A stretch of DNA of 64,000 nt from DASRJG01 sp964647625 (GTDB lineage: Bacteria; Acidobacteriota; Polarisedimenticolia; Polarisedimenticolales; DASRJG01): the NCBI GenBank assembly GCA_964647625.1, contig CAZYHZ010000005.1, positions 47,003 through 111,002 of the forward strand, written 5' to 3'. The notes beneath the pieces are model-generated. The model was not told the DNA's origin. It made no database searches and saw only the letters and a list, made by a program, of their open reading frames with translations. A program made the translations under genes and the position numbers. Shown here piece after piece: positions 1 through 9,499 of this stretch; the first letter of the stretch is position 1, and every line of letters begins with the position of its first letter.

Positions 1-1668
1 GATGATGATCTCGTCGCCATCGGCGAAGCTGGAGGGCTTGAGCGTCAGCGCGAGATTGCGCAGGAAGACGGGGTTCGCGCCTCGAAGGATCGGAACGCGC
101 TCGAGCACGTTCTCGTTGATGACCTCCACCCAGCTCCTTCCGTCGCGAGCCAGAAGATCCGCGGCGGCCTTCGGTCCCCAGGAGCCGGCGGGGTAGTTCG
201 GGAAGTCATCGGGCGACGTCTCGGACCATGTATCGAGGATCGGCTGGGCGACGCGCCACGAGGCTTCCACCAGATCCGTTCGCGAGAACAGCGTCGCGTC
301 CCCGATCATGCACGAGTAGAGCATCACCTCGTAGCCGGTCCCGCGCTGGGCCTCGAACGCATCCTGATAGTCGAACCGCATGTTGACGGGTTGAAGCGAC
401 ATCGAGGGCCCCGGCACCTTGGCCTGGAATCGAAGCTCGATCCCTTGGTCGGGCTGGATGTGGAAGATCAGCTTGTTGCTCTCGAGCCGCATACCCGTCG
501 TGTCCCGAAACATGACGTCGGGCGCCCGCCGAAAGACGACCACGATCTCCGTTCCGCGCTTCCACAGGGCTTTGCCCGAGCGGAGGTAGATGGGGACGCC
601 CTCCCAACGCCAGTTGTCGACGAACAAACGGAGGGCGGCAAAGGTCTCGGTGGCAGAACGCGGTTCGACCCCGGGCTCTTCGCGATAGCCGCGGATCGTT
701 CGCCCGTCGTGGCTCGTGCCCGGTCCATACTGTCCGCGAACGACGTCGCGCAGCACGCCCTCGGGAGATAACCCGCGGATCGATTCGAGGACCTTGACCT
801 TCTCGTTGCGAATCGCGTCGGGGCGGAACGACGAAGGCGGCTCCATGCACAGGTACGCGAGCATCTGGAACAGATGGTTCTGGATCATGTCGCGCACGAC
901 GCCGGTCCGGTCGTAGTACTCGCCCCGCCCTTCGACCGTCACCGTCTCCGCGACCGTGATCTGGATCTGGTCGATGTGGTTCTTGTTCCAGAGCGGCTCG
1001 TAGATCCCGTTCGAGAATCGGAATGCAAGGAGGTTCTGCACCGTTTCCTTGCCGAGATAGTGGTCGATCCGGTAGAGCTGATCTTCGGACCAGTGCGCCG
1101 TCATCGCGCGGCTCAACGAAACGGCCGACTGCAAGTCGTGGCCGAACGGCTTCTCGACGATCAGCCGGGTCCACCCTTGGGCCCGACCCATCAGCCCCGA
1201 GCCGCGGACGTTGCCGGAGATCTCGCCGAAGAGCGACGGAGGGGTCGCCATGTAGACGACGACGTTTCCGCCGGCACGATGGCGGGCGTCGAGCTCGGCG
1301 ACGAGGGAGGCGAGCCGGCGGTACGCCCCGGGGTCGTCATAGCCCCCCGAGGTGAAATACAGGCGTGATACGAGACCGCGCCAGGCGGGCTCGTCGAAAG
1401 GCGTGCGGGTGGCGAACTTGCCGATCTCCGACGTCATCTTCTCCCGGAATCGATCGTGGGTCAGGTCGGCGCGCCCGAAGCCCACGACGGCGAATCGATC
1501 GGGGAGAAGCCGGTCCGACGCCAGGTTGAGGAGGGCCGGCATGAGGAGACGCTTCGTCAGGTCGCCGGACGCTCCGAAGATCACGAGCACACACGGGTCG
1601 CCGGCGGCCGGCGCGGGGCCGAAGCCGACTCCGGGCCGTGACGGCGGCGTCGTTCGATCGTCGGTCAC
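1..1668 (-). CDS. zwf: Glucose-6-phosphate dehydrogenase fused to a cyclic-nucleotide-binding-like domain (3' end outside window)
   Basis: Oxidises glucose 6-phosphate to 6-phosphogluconolactone with NAD(P)+, the entry step of the oxidative pentose phosphate and Entner-Doudoroff routes. I translated 556 codons from GTG 1668, which follows GGAGA by 7 nt. The nucleotide-binding motif GASGDLTKR is at residues 32-40 and the substrate and catalytic motif RIDHYLGKE at 200-208. The usual family C-terminus (FPNYPAGSWGP, then GRSW at about 510-513) is intact. Normal enzymes of about 490-510 residues stop there. This frame continues with VLERVPILRG, LALTLKP and GDEIII, which matches the opening helix and first strands of Crp-type cyclic-nucleotide-binding domains. 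The rest lies beyond position 1. The gene is divergent from the sugar importer. The dehydrogenase call is firm; the extra domain rests on about 37 visible residues. Confidence 0.93.
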   Translation of the reverse strand, partial: MTDDRTTPPSRPGVGFGPAPAAGDPCVLVIFGASGDLTKRLLMPALLNLASDRLLPDRFAVVGFGRADLTHDRFREKMTSEIGKFATRTPFDEPAWRGLVSRLYFTSGGYDDPGAYRRLASLVAELDARHRAGGNVVVYMATPPSLFGEISGNVRGSGLMGRAQGWTRLIVEKPFGHDLQSAVSLSRAMTAHWSEDQLYRIDHYLGKETVQNLLAFRFSNGIYEPLWNKNHIDQIQITVAETVTVEGRGEYYDRTGVVRDMIQNHLFQMLAYLCMEPPSSFRPDAIRNEKVKVLESIRGLSPEGVLRDVVRGQYGPGTSHDGRTIRGYREEPGVEPRSATETFAALRLFVDNWRWEGVPIYLRSGKALWKRGTEIVVVFRRAPDVMFRDTTGMRLESNKLIFHIQPDQGIELRFQAKVPGPSMSLQPVNMRFDYQDAFEAQRGTGYEVMLYSCMIGDATLFSRTDLVEASWRVAQPILDTWSETSPDDFPNYPAGSWGPKAAADLLARDGRSWVEVINENVLERVPILRGANPVFLRNLALTLKPSSFADGDEIII

Positions 1669-1756
1669 GAGAGAATCTCCAGCGGGCGGGAAGCCTAGCA
1701 GCAAGGCGTGGCAGACTGAAAGCGGCGCGCACCGTGACGTGCCGGAGACACGTGCC

Positions 1757-2710
1757 ATGAATCGTCCGAGGCTCCTCGTCCTTCTGGCCTGCCCGCTCGT
1801 GCTCGCGGGGCTTCTCGCATGCGGCGGAAAGGGCTCGCAAGCGCCGGCGGGACCCTCGAAGGCGGCGCAGAAGTCGATCGGCGTCACGCTCTTGACGCGC
1901 GGGCATCTGTTCTATCGCGACCTCGAGGACGGCCTGCAGGGAGCCGCGAAGTCGGCGGGCTACCAGCTCGTCGTGACCTCGGCGGATTTCGACCTCGGCA
2001 AGCAGACGTCCCAGATCGAAGACTTCGTGGCGCGGAAGGTCGATGCCATCGTCGTCTGCCCGGTCGATTCGAGCGGCGTCGGACCTGCGATCCGCAAGGC
2101 GAATGCCGCCGGGATCCCCGTGTTCACGGCGGACATCGCCGCGCACGACGGTGACGTCGTTTCCCATATCGCCTCCGACAACGTTGCCGGCGGCCGCCTC
2201 GCCGGAGAGTACCTCGCGAAGGCGATCGGCGGGTCGGGCGCGGTCGCGATCGTCAACCAGCCCGCGATCACGTCCGTGCTGGATCGAGTCAAGGGTTTCC
2301 GCGAGGCGATCGCGTCGCATCCCGGCATCGAGATCGTGGCCGACGTCAACGGACAGGGCGTGCGCGACCACGCGCTCGAAGCGGCCTCCGACGTCTTGCA
2401 GGCGCAGCCGGGATTGCGCGGGATCTTCGGAATCAACGACGACTCGGCGCTCGGCGCGGTCGACGCAGTGCGGCAGTTCAAGCGCGACAAGATCGTCGTC
2501 GTCGGGTACGACGCGACCGAGCCCGCCGTCGAGGCGATCAAAAAGGGAGATGTCCTCGTCGCCGACGTCGTCCAGTTTCCGAAAAAAATCGGGGCCACGA
2601 CGATCGAAAGGATTCGAGATCACTTCGCGGGCACGCCCGTCCCCAAGCTGGTCCCGGTCGAGGTCGGGATCGTCGACCGCGCATCGCTCGGAGGAACGGA
2701 ATCGAAATGA
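1757..2710 (+). CDS. Sugar ABC transporter substrate-binding lipoprotein (RbsB-like)
   Basis: Periplasmic binding protein that captures a sugar and hands it to the permease encoded two genes downstream. It has 317 residues. A hydrophobic leader ends in a lipobox LLAC with Cys22 as the lipidation site, so it should be membrane-tethered. The body has the peripla_BP_4 layout of the ribose and galactose type: a VTLLTRGHLFY first strand, a DAIVVCPVDSSGVGPAI segment, and the late GINDDSALGAVDA and VVVGYDATEPAVEAIKKG motifs. I start it at ATG 1757 because upstream in-frame codons lie antisense to zwf and the signal peptide begins here. The stop overlaps the ATPase start by 4 nt, so the genes are co-translated. 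The ligand cannot be read from sequence; the mannosidase in the same operon suggests a mannose-containing or related hexose. Confidence 0.9.
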   Translation: MNRPRLLVLLACPLVLAGLLACGGKGSQAPAGPSKAAQKSIGVTLLTRGHLFYRDLEDGLQGAAKSAGYQLVVTSADFDLGKQTSQIEDFVARKVDAIVVCPVDSSGVGPAIRKANAAGIPVFTADIAAHDGDVVSHIASDNVAGGRLAGEYLAKAIGGSGAVAIVNQPAITSVLDRVKGFREAIASHPGIEIVADVNGQGVRDHALEAASDVLQAQPGLRGIFGINDDSALGAVDAVRQFKRDKIVVVGYDATEPAVEAIKKGDVLVADVVQFPKKIGATTIERIRDHFAGTPVPKLVPVEVGIVDRASLGGTESK

Positions 2711-4206
2711 GCGGCTCCCCGCTCCTCGAGATGCGGGGCGTCACGAAGACGTACGGCGGGACGCGCGCGCTCGATGCGGTGGATTTCGTCCTGGAGCGGG
2801 GGGAGATCCACGCGCTCGTCGGCGAGAACGGAGCGGGAAAGTCGACGCTCGTGAAGGTGCTCTCCGGTGCCGTCCGGCGGGATGCCGGGGTCATCACGAT
2901 CGACGGCCGGCCGGTGGAGGCGGCGTCTCCGGCCGGCGCGGCGGCGCTCGGAATCGGCATCCTTCACCAGGAGCTTCAGCTCGTGCCGCAGATGAGCGTC
3001 GCGGAAAACGTGTTCCTCGGGCACGAGCCGGCGAGGGGACGCGGCGTGCTCGTCGACCGGGCCGCGATGGTACGCGCGACGGAGGCGCTTCTCGCCGAGC
3101 TCGAGGCGGGGATCGATCCGGCGGCTCCGGTCGCGACCTTGGATCTCGCGCGCCGGCAGCTCGTCGCGATCGCGCGCGCCCTCTCGCGGCGGCTCCGCAT
3201 CCTGGTGCTCGACGAGCCCACGGCGGCGCTGACGCCGCACGAGGCGGAGCGGCTCTTCCGCATCGTGCGACGGCTGCGGGGCGAGGGCGTCGGCGTCATC
3301 CACATCTCCCATCGCCTGGACGAGATCGCGGCGCTCGCCGAACGCGTCACCGTGCTTCGCGACGGAACGCTCATCCGGACCGCGCGCACGAGCGAGCTCG
3401 ACCGCGACACGCTCATCCGATCGATGGTCGGACGCGAGCTGCCGGACGAGTACCCGGACAGTCGTACGGAGCCGGCGGATCCGCTCCTCGAGGTGGACGG
3501 CCTCGTGTCCGGACGCGTCGGGCCCGTCAGCTTCATGCTCCGCCGCGGCGAGGTGCTCGGGATGGCGGGGCTCGTCGGCGCGGGGCGGAGCGAAGTCGTG
3601 CGCGCGATCTTCGGAGCCGAAAGGCGGAGCGCAGGCCGCGTGCGGCTTTGCGGTCGGATCGTCGATCCGGGCTCGCCGCGCGAGGCGATCGCGCTCGGGA
3701 TCGGGCTGCTCACCGAGGACCGCGACCGGCTCGGCCTCGTCGGAACGATGAACGTCCGCGAGAACGTCACGCTGGCGAGCCTCGAGGCCGTCGCGCGCGG
3801 ACCGTTTCTCTCGCGGTCGCGCGAGACGGCCGCGGTGTCCGCCCGGGTCGAAGAGCTGACGATCCGCCCGCCCGACGCGGAGCGGCCGGTCACGACGCTG
3901 TCGGGCGGGAACCGGCAGAAGGTCGTCCTCGCCCGCTGGCTCCAGACGCGCTGCCGGGTCCTGATCTTCGACGAGCCGACGGCCGGCGTCGACGTCGGAG
4001 CGCGCCACGAGATCTACGTTCTGGTCCGGGGGCTCGTCGAGCAGGGAATCGGCGTGCTCATCGTGTCCTCGGATCTTCCGGAGGTGCTCGGCCTCTGCGA
4101 TCGCATCCTCGTGATGCGCGAGGGGACGCTCGCCGGCGAGCTTGCCGCGCGTGAGGCGTCGGAAGAGCGCATCCTCGCGCTCGCGGCGCCGGGAGCCGCC
4201 GCGTGA
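2707..4206 (+). CDS. Sugar ABC transporter ATP-binding protein, two-NBD type (RbsA/XylG-like)
   Basis: Energises uptake through the neighbouring permease. It has 499 residues with two nucleotide-binding domains, as in RbsA, MglA and XylG. The first has Walker A GENGAGKST at 39-47 and Walker B with LDEPTAAL. The second has the degenerate Walker A GLVGAGRSE that is normal for this family, signature LSGGNRQKVVLARW and Walker B FDEPTAGVD. Length matches the family. It overlaps the binding protein upstream and the permease downstream by 4 nt each, a typical translationally coupled importer operon. Confidence 0.95.
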   Translation: MSGSPLLEMRGVTKTYGGTRALDAVDFVLERGEIHALVGENGAGKSTLVKVLSGAVRRDAGVITIDGRPVEAASPAGAAALGIGILHQELQLVPQMSVAENVFLGHEPARGRGVLVDRAAMVRATEALLAELEAGIDPAAPVATLDLARRQLVAIARALSRRLRILVLDEPTAALTPHEAERLFRIVRRLRGEGVGVIHISHRLDEIAALAERVTVLRDGTLIRTARTSELDRDTLIRSMVGRELPDEYPDSRTEPADPLLEVDGLVSGRVGPVSFMLRRGEVLGMAGLVGAGRSEVVRAIFGAERRSAGRVRLCGRIVDPGSPREAIALGIGLLTEDRDRLGLVGTMNVRENVTLASLEAVARGPFLSRSRETAAVSARVEELTIRPPDAERPVTTLSGGNRQKVVLARWLQTRCRVLIFDEPTAGVDVGARHEIYVLVRGLVEQGIGVLIVSSDLPEVLGLCDRILVMREGTLAGELAAREASEERILALAAPGAAA

Positions 4207-5123
4207 GGCTGCGCGGGAGCGAGGCGGCGATCGCGCTCGCCGTCGTGCTCGAATGCGCGACGCTCGCGATCCTGTCGCCGCACTTCTTCACGACCGAAAA
4301 TCTGCTGAACGTCTCGCTTCAGGCGTCGATCACCGCCATCGTCGCGGTCGGCATGACGTTCGTGATCCTGACAGGCGGGATCGATCTGTCCGTCGGGTCG
4401 GTCGTCGCCGCGGCGGGAATCGCGACGACCTCCGCGCTTCAGGCCGGGCACGGATACGCCGCGGCCCTCGCGGCCGGCGTCGGTCTCGGCCTGGCGTCCG
4501 GCGCGGTGGCAGGCTCGCTCATCGCGAGAGTCGGCATCGCACCCTTCATCGTGACCCTCGCGTTGATGACGGTGTGGCGCGGCCTCGCATTCGTGTTCAC
4601 CGAAGGGCGCCCCGTCTGGAATCTACCGGCGACGTTCGCGGTCTTCGGCGGCGGGCGCCTCGCGGGCGTGCCGGCGCCCACGGTGGTCATGGTGTTCGTC
4701 GTCGCAATCGCCCACGCGGCCCTCCGCCGCACGGTCTGGGGCCGCCATCTGTACGCCGTCGGCGGCAACCCCGAAGCGGCACGGCTGGCCGGGATCCGGA
4801 CGAAGCGCGTGGTCGCATCGGCGTACGTGCTCTGCGGAGCGCTCGCGGCCGTGGGCGGCATCCTGCTCGCGTCGCGAATGAACTCCGGTCAGCCGAACGC
4901 GGGGCTGATGCTCGAGCTCGACGTGATCGCGGCGGTCGTGGTCGGCGGCACGAGCCTTTCGGGCGGGCGCGGCTCCGTCGTCGGCACGTTCCTCGGCACG
5001 ATGCTGATTGCGATCCTCCGCAACGGGCTCAACCTCCTTAACGTCAACTCGTACGTCCAGCAAGTCGTGGTGGGCGCGGTGATCCTGCTCGCCGCGCTCC
5101 TCGACCGGCTCCGCGGGAGATGA
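4203..5123 (+). CDS. Sugar ABC transporter permease (RbsC-like)
   Basis: Inner-membrane channel of the importer. It has 306 residues, almost entirely hydrophobic helices (about eight to ten). The BPD_transp_2 hallmarks are present: the early MTFVILTGGIDLSVGSV motif and the late SLSGGRGSVVGTFLGT motif, both diagnostic of ribose and xylose permeases. Start GTG 4203 overlaps the ATPase stop by 4 nt, and its own stop overlaps the mannosidase start (ATGA). Only one permease gene is present, consistent with a homodimeric channel. Confidence 0.95.
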   Translation: MRLRGSEAAIALAVVLECATLAILSPHFFTTENLLNVSLQASITAIVAVGMTFVILTGGIDLSVGSVVAAAGIATTSALQAGHGYAAALAAGVGLGLASGAVAGSLIARVGIAPFIVTLALMTVWRGLAFVFTEGRPVWNLPATFAVFGGGRLAGVPAPTVVMVFVVAIAHAALRRTVWGRHLYAVGGNPEAARLAGIRTKRVVASAYVLCGALAAVGGILLASRMNSGQPNAGLMLELDVIAAVVVGGTSLSGGRGSVVGTFLGTMLIAILRNGLNLLNVNSYVQQVVVGAVILLAALLDRLRGR

Positions 5124-8100
5124 TCATGATCGGTCGCCGCTTGTTCGCCGGGCTCGTCCTTCTCGTTCCGGTCCTGTCGGCGCGCGCTGAGTCCGACGTC
5201 GATCGATTCGTCGCCCGGCTCGACGAGCTGACCATGACCCACCTCGGCGGGTGGAAGACGAGCGGGGGACCGATCGAGGGGAACGACCCCGCGCGCGTCG
5301 ACTACGACGACTCCGCATGGAAGCCGATCGCCCTCGACGAACACCTGCAGGTCGATTCGTGCTGGATGCGCAAGACCGTCGTCGTGCCGGCACACGTGGC
5401 GGGCCGTCCGCCGCACGGCCCGTTGAAGCTCAACGTCACCGTCGACGACTACGGCTTCCTGTTCGTCAACGGGAAGGACCTCGGGCGATTCGACTGGAGC
5501 GGAACGTTCACGCTGGCCCCGGACGTCAAGGCGGGGGACGTGCTCCACCTCGCCATCCACGCCGTCAACACCGGCGGGCCCCTAAGGCTCCTTCGCGCCG
5601 ACTTCGAGCTTGCGGAGCCCTCGCCGGTCCAGGTCGAGATCGAGAACTTCGGCTTGAGCCTCCGCGTCGCGCAAAAGCTGCTCGGCTTCGACACCTACCA
5701 GACGAACGCCCGCAACAAGGTCGACCCCGGAACCGATCGCTCGAGCGCGGACCCGGCGGAGAAGCGCCGGCTGAACGATCTCCTTCAGCGGCTGGCGAAG
5801 CGGGTCGATACCGACGCTCTCGAGCGGGGCGACGTGCCGGGATTTCGCGAGTCGCTCGCCGCGGTGCGCGCCGAGCTTCCGCCGATCGCAGCCTTCGTGC
5901 ACTCGTACACGCTTCACTTCGCGGCGAACGCGCACATCGACGCCGCGTGGCTCTGGCGCGACAAGGAGACCGTCGAAGTCTGCCGCAACACGTTCACCTC
6001 GGTGCTCCACATGTTCGACGTCCGCCCCGATTTCACGTACACGCAGAGCGCCGCGGCGTACTACGACTGGATGGAGCGCTTCGCACCCGACGTCTTCAAG
6101 AAGATCCGGGCGCGCGTCGCGGACGGGAGATGGGAGGTCGTCGGCGGGATGTGGGTCGAGCCCGACTGTAACCTCCCGTCGGGCGAATCGTGGGCGCGCC
6201 ACTTGCTGTATTCGAAGCGCTACTTCCGTCAGAAGCTCGGCGCCGACGTGAAGATCGGCTGGAATCCCGACTCGTTCGGATACAACGCCAACATCCCGGA
6301 GTTCTATGCGAACGCCGGCATCGACGGGTTCCTCACGCAGAAGATCGGCTGGAACGAGAAGACCGTCTTCCCTCATCGCGTGTTCTTCTGGGAGGCGCCG
6401 GACGGTTCGCGGGTTCTGACCTACTTCCCGTTCGACTACGTCAACGAAGTGGACGATCCGTTCCGCCTCGTGGACTGGCTGCGGCAGCACGACGCCAACA
6501 CCGGTTTCCGCAACATGCTCGTCCTGTTCGGCGTGGGCGACCACGGCGGCGGTCCGTCCCTCGAGATGCTCGATCGCATCGACCGGCTGAAGACGCTCGA
6601 CCTCTTCCCGACGATCGAGCACGGGACGGCCGGGGCGTACTTCGCGTGGCTTCGCGCGCAGGACCTCTCGAAGGTCCCGGTCTGGAAGGACGAGCTGTAT
6701 CTCGAGTACCACCAGGGGACGTACACCACGCAGGCCAAGATGAAGGCGGCCAACCGGAGGGACGAGGTGCTGCTGACGAACGCAGAGAAGCTCTCCGCGA
6801 TCGCGGGCACGAGCGGCGCCGACCTCGAGGCGGCGTGGCGCGGCGTCCTGTTCAACCAGTTCCACGACCTGCTGCCCGGCTCCGGGATCCGCGAGAACTA
6901 CATCGACGCCGCCGAGCGGTACGGCGAGGCCGAATCGATCGGACGGCACGTGCTCGACGCGGCGCTCGGCGCGCTCGCCGCCAAGATCGACACGTCCGCA
7001 TCGAAAGGCACGGCCGTCGTCGTGTTCAACGCGCTCGGATGGGACCGGGGCGACGTCGTGCGCGTGGCGGTCCCGGCGACCCTGACCGGCGGGGTCTCGG
7101 TGTTCGACGGCGACCGCGAGCTTCCCTCGCAGGTCGTTGCGACCGGACGGTACGAGCGCGAGATCCTGTTCCGCGCCCCTCGCGTGCCGTCGCTCGGGTA
7201 CGCGGTGTATGACCTTCGGCCGCGAAAAGCCTCCGCAGCGACGACGCTCACGATCTCGGACGACGCGGTCGAAAACGAGCTCGTTCGGGTCCGGGTCGAT
7301 CCGAAGACGGGCTGGGTGTCGAGCATCGTGGACAAGCGGACCGGCCGCGAAGCGCTCTCCGGTCCGGGCAATCGACTTCAGATACTCGAAGACAAGCCCG
7401 AGGCGTGGGACGCGTGGAACGTCGGACTCACCGGCACCGAGTTTCCCTCGACCTTTCGCGGGGCGGAGGTGATCGAACGCGGGCCGGTCCGGGCCGTCCT
7501 GCGCCTGCGACGGGACTACCTCAAGCCGGGCAAGAAGAAAGACTTCCCGACGGAGGACTTCCCGTCGTCGTTCTTCACGCAGGACGTGATCCTTTACGCC
7601 GGCTCCGACCGCGTCGATTTCACGACCGCCGTCGATTGGTGGGAAGAAAAGACGATGCTCAAGGTCGCGTTCCCGGTCGCCGTCGCGAGCGACGTCGCGA
7701 CTTACGAGATCCCGTACGGATCGATCGAGCGCTCGACGCGCATGGACGACGAGGCCCAAAAGGCGAAAGTCGAGGTGCCCGCGCAGCGATGGGCCGACCT
7801 TTCGCAGGACGGGTACGGCGTCAGCCTCCTCAACACCTCGAAGTACGGGTACGACATCAAGGGGAGCACGATGCGCCTCTCGCTCCTTCGCTCGCCGATC
7901 TGGCCCGACCCGACGGCGGATCGCGGCAAGCACTCGATCGACTACGCGCTCTTTCCACATTCCGGTCGCGTCCGGGACGCGGCCACCGTGCGGCGCGGCT
8001 ACGAGATGAACAACCCACTGATCGCGAAGATCGAATCCCTGCATCGCGGATCGCTGCCGCGCGAGCACTCGTTCCTGCGCCTCTCTCCCGACGCGCTCGT

Positions 8101-8335
8101 GCTGACGTCGGTCAAGAAGGCCGAAGATTCACGCGATTGGGTGGTGCAGTGGTACGACGCGAAGGGGGAGGACGCGACGGCCGCGCTGACCTTCGATGCG
8201 CGGCCGAGCCGCGCGCTCAAGACGAACTTCCTCGAAGAAGACGGCGCCGCGCTTCCCGTCGACGGCCCCGTCCTTCACGTGACGTCGCGGTCCCGCGCCG
8301 TCACGACGGTGAAGGTCAGCTTCGGGGCGCCCTGA
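5120..8335 (+). CDS. Exported alpha-mannosidase, glycoside hydrolase family 38
   Basis: Hydrolyses alpha-mannosidic linkages, probably outside the cytoplasm. It has 1071 residues with a signal peptide (RRLFAGLVLLVPVLSARA). A sandwich-like domain at about 60-170 contains VDDYGFLFVNGKDLG and resembles carbohydrate-binding folds. The GH38 catalytic barrel follows. AHIDAAWLW holds the metal-binding His272 and Asp274, WVEPDCNLPSGES follows, and WNPDSFGYN holds the presumed nucleophile Asp384. C-terminal beta-sandwich domains complete the GH38 architecture. ATG 5120 overlaps the permease stop, and a second ATG at 5126 is equally possible. Being last in the importer operon, it probably releases a sugar that the transporter imports. 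Its 3' end overlaps a convergent VOC gene by 20 bp. Confidence 0.93.
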   Translation: MIMIGRRLFAGLVLLVPVLSARAESDVDRFVARLDELTMTHLGGWKTSGGPIEGNDPARVDYDDSAWKPIALDEHLQVDSCWMRKTVVVPAHVAGRPPHGPLKLNVTVDDYGFLFVNGKDLGRFDWSGTFTLAPDVKAGDVLHLAIHAVNTGGPLRLLRADFELAEPSPVQVEIENFGLSLRVAQKLLGFDTYQTNARNKVDPGTDRSSADPAEKRRLNDLLQRLAKRVDTDALERGDVPGFRESLAAVRAELPPIAAFVHSYTLHFAANAHIDAAWLWRDKETVEVCRNTFTSVLHMFDVRPDFTYTQSAAAYYDWMERFAPDVFKKIRARVADGRWEVVGGMWVEPDCNLPSGESWARHLLYSKRYFRQKLGADVKIGWNPDSFGYNANIPEFYANAGIDGFLTQKIGWNEKTVFPHRVFFWEAPDGSRVLTYFPFDYVNEVDDPFRLVDWLRQHDANTGFRNMLVLFGVGDHGGGPSLEMLDRIDRLKTLDLFPTIEHGTAGAYFAWLRAQDLSKVPVWKDELYLEYHQGTYTTQAKMKAANRRDEVLLTNAEKLSAIAGTSGADLEAAWRGVLFNQFHDLLPGSGIRENYIDAAERYGEAESIGRHVLDAALGALAAKIDTSASKGTAVVVFNALGWDRGDVVRVAVPATLTGGVSVFDGDRELPSQVVATGRYEREILFRAPRVPSLGYAVYDLRPRKASAATTLTISDDAVENELVRVRVDPKTGWVSSIVDKRTGREALSGPGNRLQILEDKPEAWDAWNVGLTGTEFPSTFRGAEVIERGPVRAVLRLRRDYLKPGKKKDFPTEDFPSSFFTQDVILYAGSDRVDFTTAVDWWEEKTMLKVAFPVAVASDVATYEIPYGSIERSTRMDDEAQKAKVEVPAQRWADLSQDGYGVSLLNTSKYGYDIKGSTMRLSLLRSPIWPDPTADRGKHSIDYALFPHSGRVRDAATVRRGYEMNNPLIAKIESLHRGSLPREHSFLRLSPDALVLTSVKKAEDSRDWVVQWYDAKGEDATAALTFDARPSRALKTNFLEEDGAALPVDGPVLHVTSRSRAVTTVKVSFGAP

Positions 8336-8702
8336 GCGATTCCGCGAACGAGATCGCGAGCCCGTCCGGGTCGACGCACACTGCGAGCCGGATGCCTTCC
8401 TCGACCTGGTTGGTCGGCGGCATGACGAATCGCGCTCCGCGAGCCGTCAGCTGAGAGTGCGTCTCGTCGACGCTCGCCACCGAGAACCCGATCGAGCACG
8501 TGCCCGCCGTCGGTCCGCCCCGTTTCTCCGCGGCCCCGCCGCTGGGCGCATGATGAAGCGCCAGCGTCGTCGTCCCGCTCTCGAACTCGCTCCAGCCGGG
8601 CGAATCGAACCGTAGCGCCAGGCCGATCGTGTCGCGGTAGAAGGACACGGATCGCGCCATATCCGAGACGTTGACCATCACGTAGTCGACTTTGCCGAAC
8701 AT
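8316..8702 (-). CDS. VOC (glyoxalase/bleomycin-resistance) family protein
   Basis: Small metal-dependent or ligand-binding VOC-fold protein of 128 residues. It has the typical start KVDYVMVNVSDMARSVSFYR followed by DTIGL. The second half-repeat reaches FVMPP and the closing DPDGLAISFAE. The substrate is unknown; family members include isomerases, dioxygenases and resistance proteins. GAGGAGG lies just upstream of ATG 8702. It is divergent from the exported protein at 8783, with an 80 bp spacer. Confidence 0.85.
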   Translation of the reverse strand: MFGKVDYVMVNVSDMARSVSFYRDTIGLALRFDSPGWSEFESGTTTLALHHAPSGGAAEKRGGPTAGTCSIGFSVASVDETHSQLTARGARFVMPPTNQVEEGIRLAVCVDPDGLAISFAESLRAPRS

Positions 8703-8782
8703 CGGGGCCTCCTCACCGCACCGAATTCATTTGGTTGATAATTCCGACACGACCCGGTGCATGCTACGCGCACGGAGGATAT

Positions 8783-9499
8783 ATGAAGCCCTGGCCATTC
8801 AAAGCCCTCACGATGACCGGCATGATGCTCGCCGGCTTTCTCGGCGGCAACGCCCGCTCGGCGGAGCCGTCGCCCCCGCCCAAGATCAAGATTCCGGAAG
8901 CCGGCGTGCCGCAAATCATGACGATGGAAGGCCGGTTCGTCCGCGCCGCGTACAACAACGAGGGGTACGTCATCCTCGGGTACCGGTTGGCGAACCAATC
9001 CGTCGGCCAGCCGTGGCTCGTGCTCGAAGTCGGTGCGACCGTTCGAAGCGGCGTCCCGAATTACAGCCTCGAGCGGGGGGCGATCTCGCTCGAGACCCCC
9101 GACGGCAAGACGATCCCGTTGCCGTCGAATTCGGAGTTCGTCGAGGCTCAGCTGCTCGGCCTCCAGAAGCAGGCGGACATGATCCGTGATTCGATCAATT
9201 ACTTCCCGCCGGAGGCCACGCGCGCCTGCCGCATCGGGTTCTTCGCGGACGTTCACAAGCCGGGAATGGCCTACGACCGCGTCGAGCTCGGCAAGGACCG
9301 GGGCTGCGTCGGCCGCCTCTACTTTCCCATCGAGGGCGGCATCAAGTACGGGCAGCACTGGCTCAACGTGAAGTTCGCGAACTCCCTCGTTCGCGTGCCG
9401 TTCCGGATCCTGACGAAGGACGAGGAAAAGACGCTCGACAAGCATTACAAGAGCATCCAGCAGCAGGTGAAGGACGCGTTCGCGCCCAAGAAACAGTAG
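8783..9499 (+). CDS. Exported protein of unknown function
   Basis: 238 residues from ATG 8783, chosen because GGAGG sits 4 nt upstream and a signal peptide (LTMTGMMLAGFLGGNARSA) follows directly. The mature part is predicted soluble, with a QIMTMEGRFVRAAYN opening, a conserved-looking NEGYVILGYRLANQSVG strand pair, and a charged helical tail rich in Lys and Gln. I do not recognise the family. The next gene starts immediately after its stop, so the two are probably co-expressed. Confidence 0.75.
   Translation: MKPWPFKALTMTGMMLAGFLGGNARSAEPSPPPKIKIPEAGVPQIMTMEGRFVRAAYNNEGYVILGYRLANQSVGQPWLVLEVGATVRSGVPNYSLERGAISLETPDGKTIPLPSNSEFVEAQLLGLQKQADMIRDSINYFPPEATRACRIGFFADVHKPGMAYDRVELGKDRGCVGRLYFPIEGGIKYGQHWLNVKFANSLVRVPFRILTKDEEKTLDKHYKSIQQQVKDAFAPKKQ

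Noticed and set aside
5582..8068. An 828-codon frame antisense to the mannosidase
   Set aside because: No homology-like motifs, and the GH38 frame is continuous with catalytic motifs.
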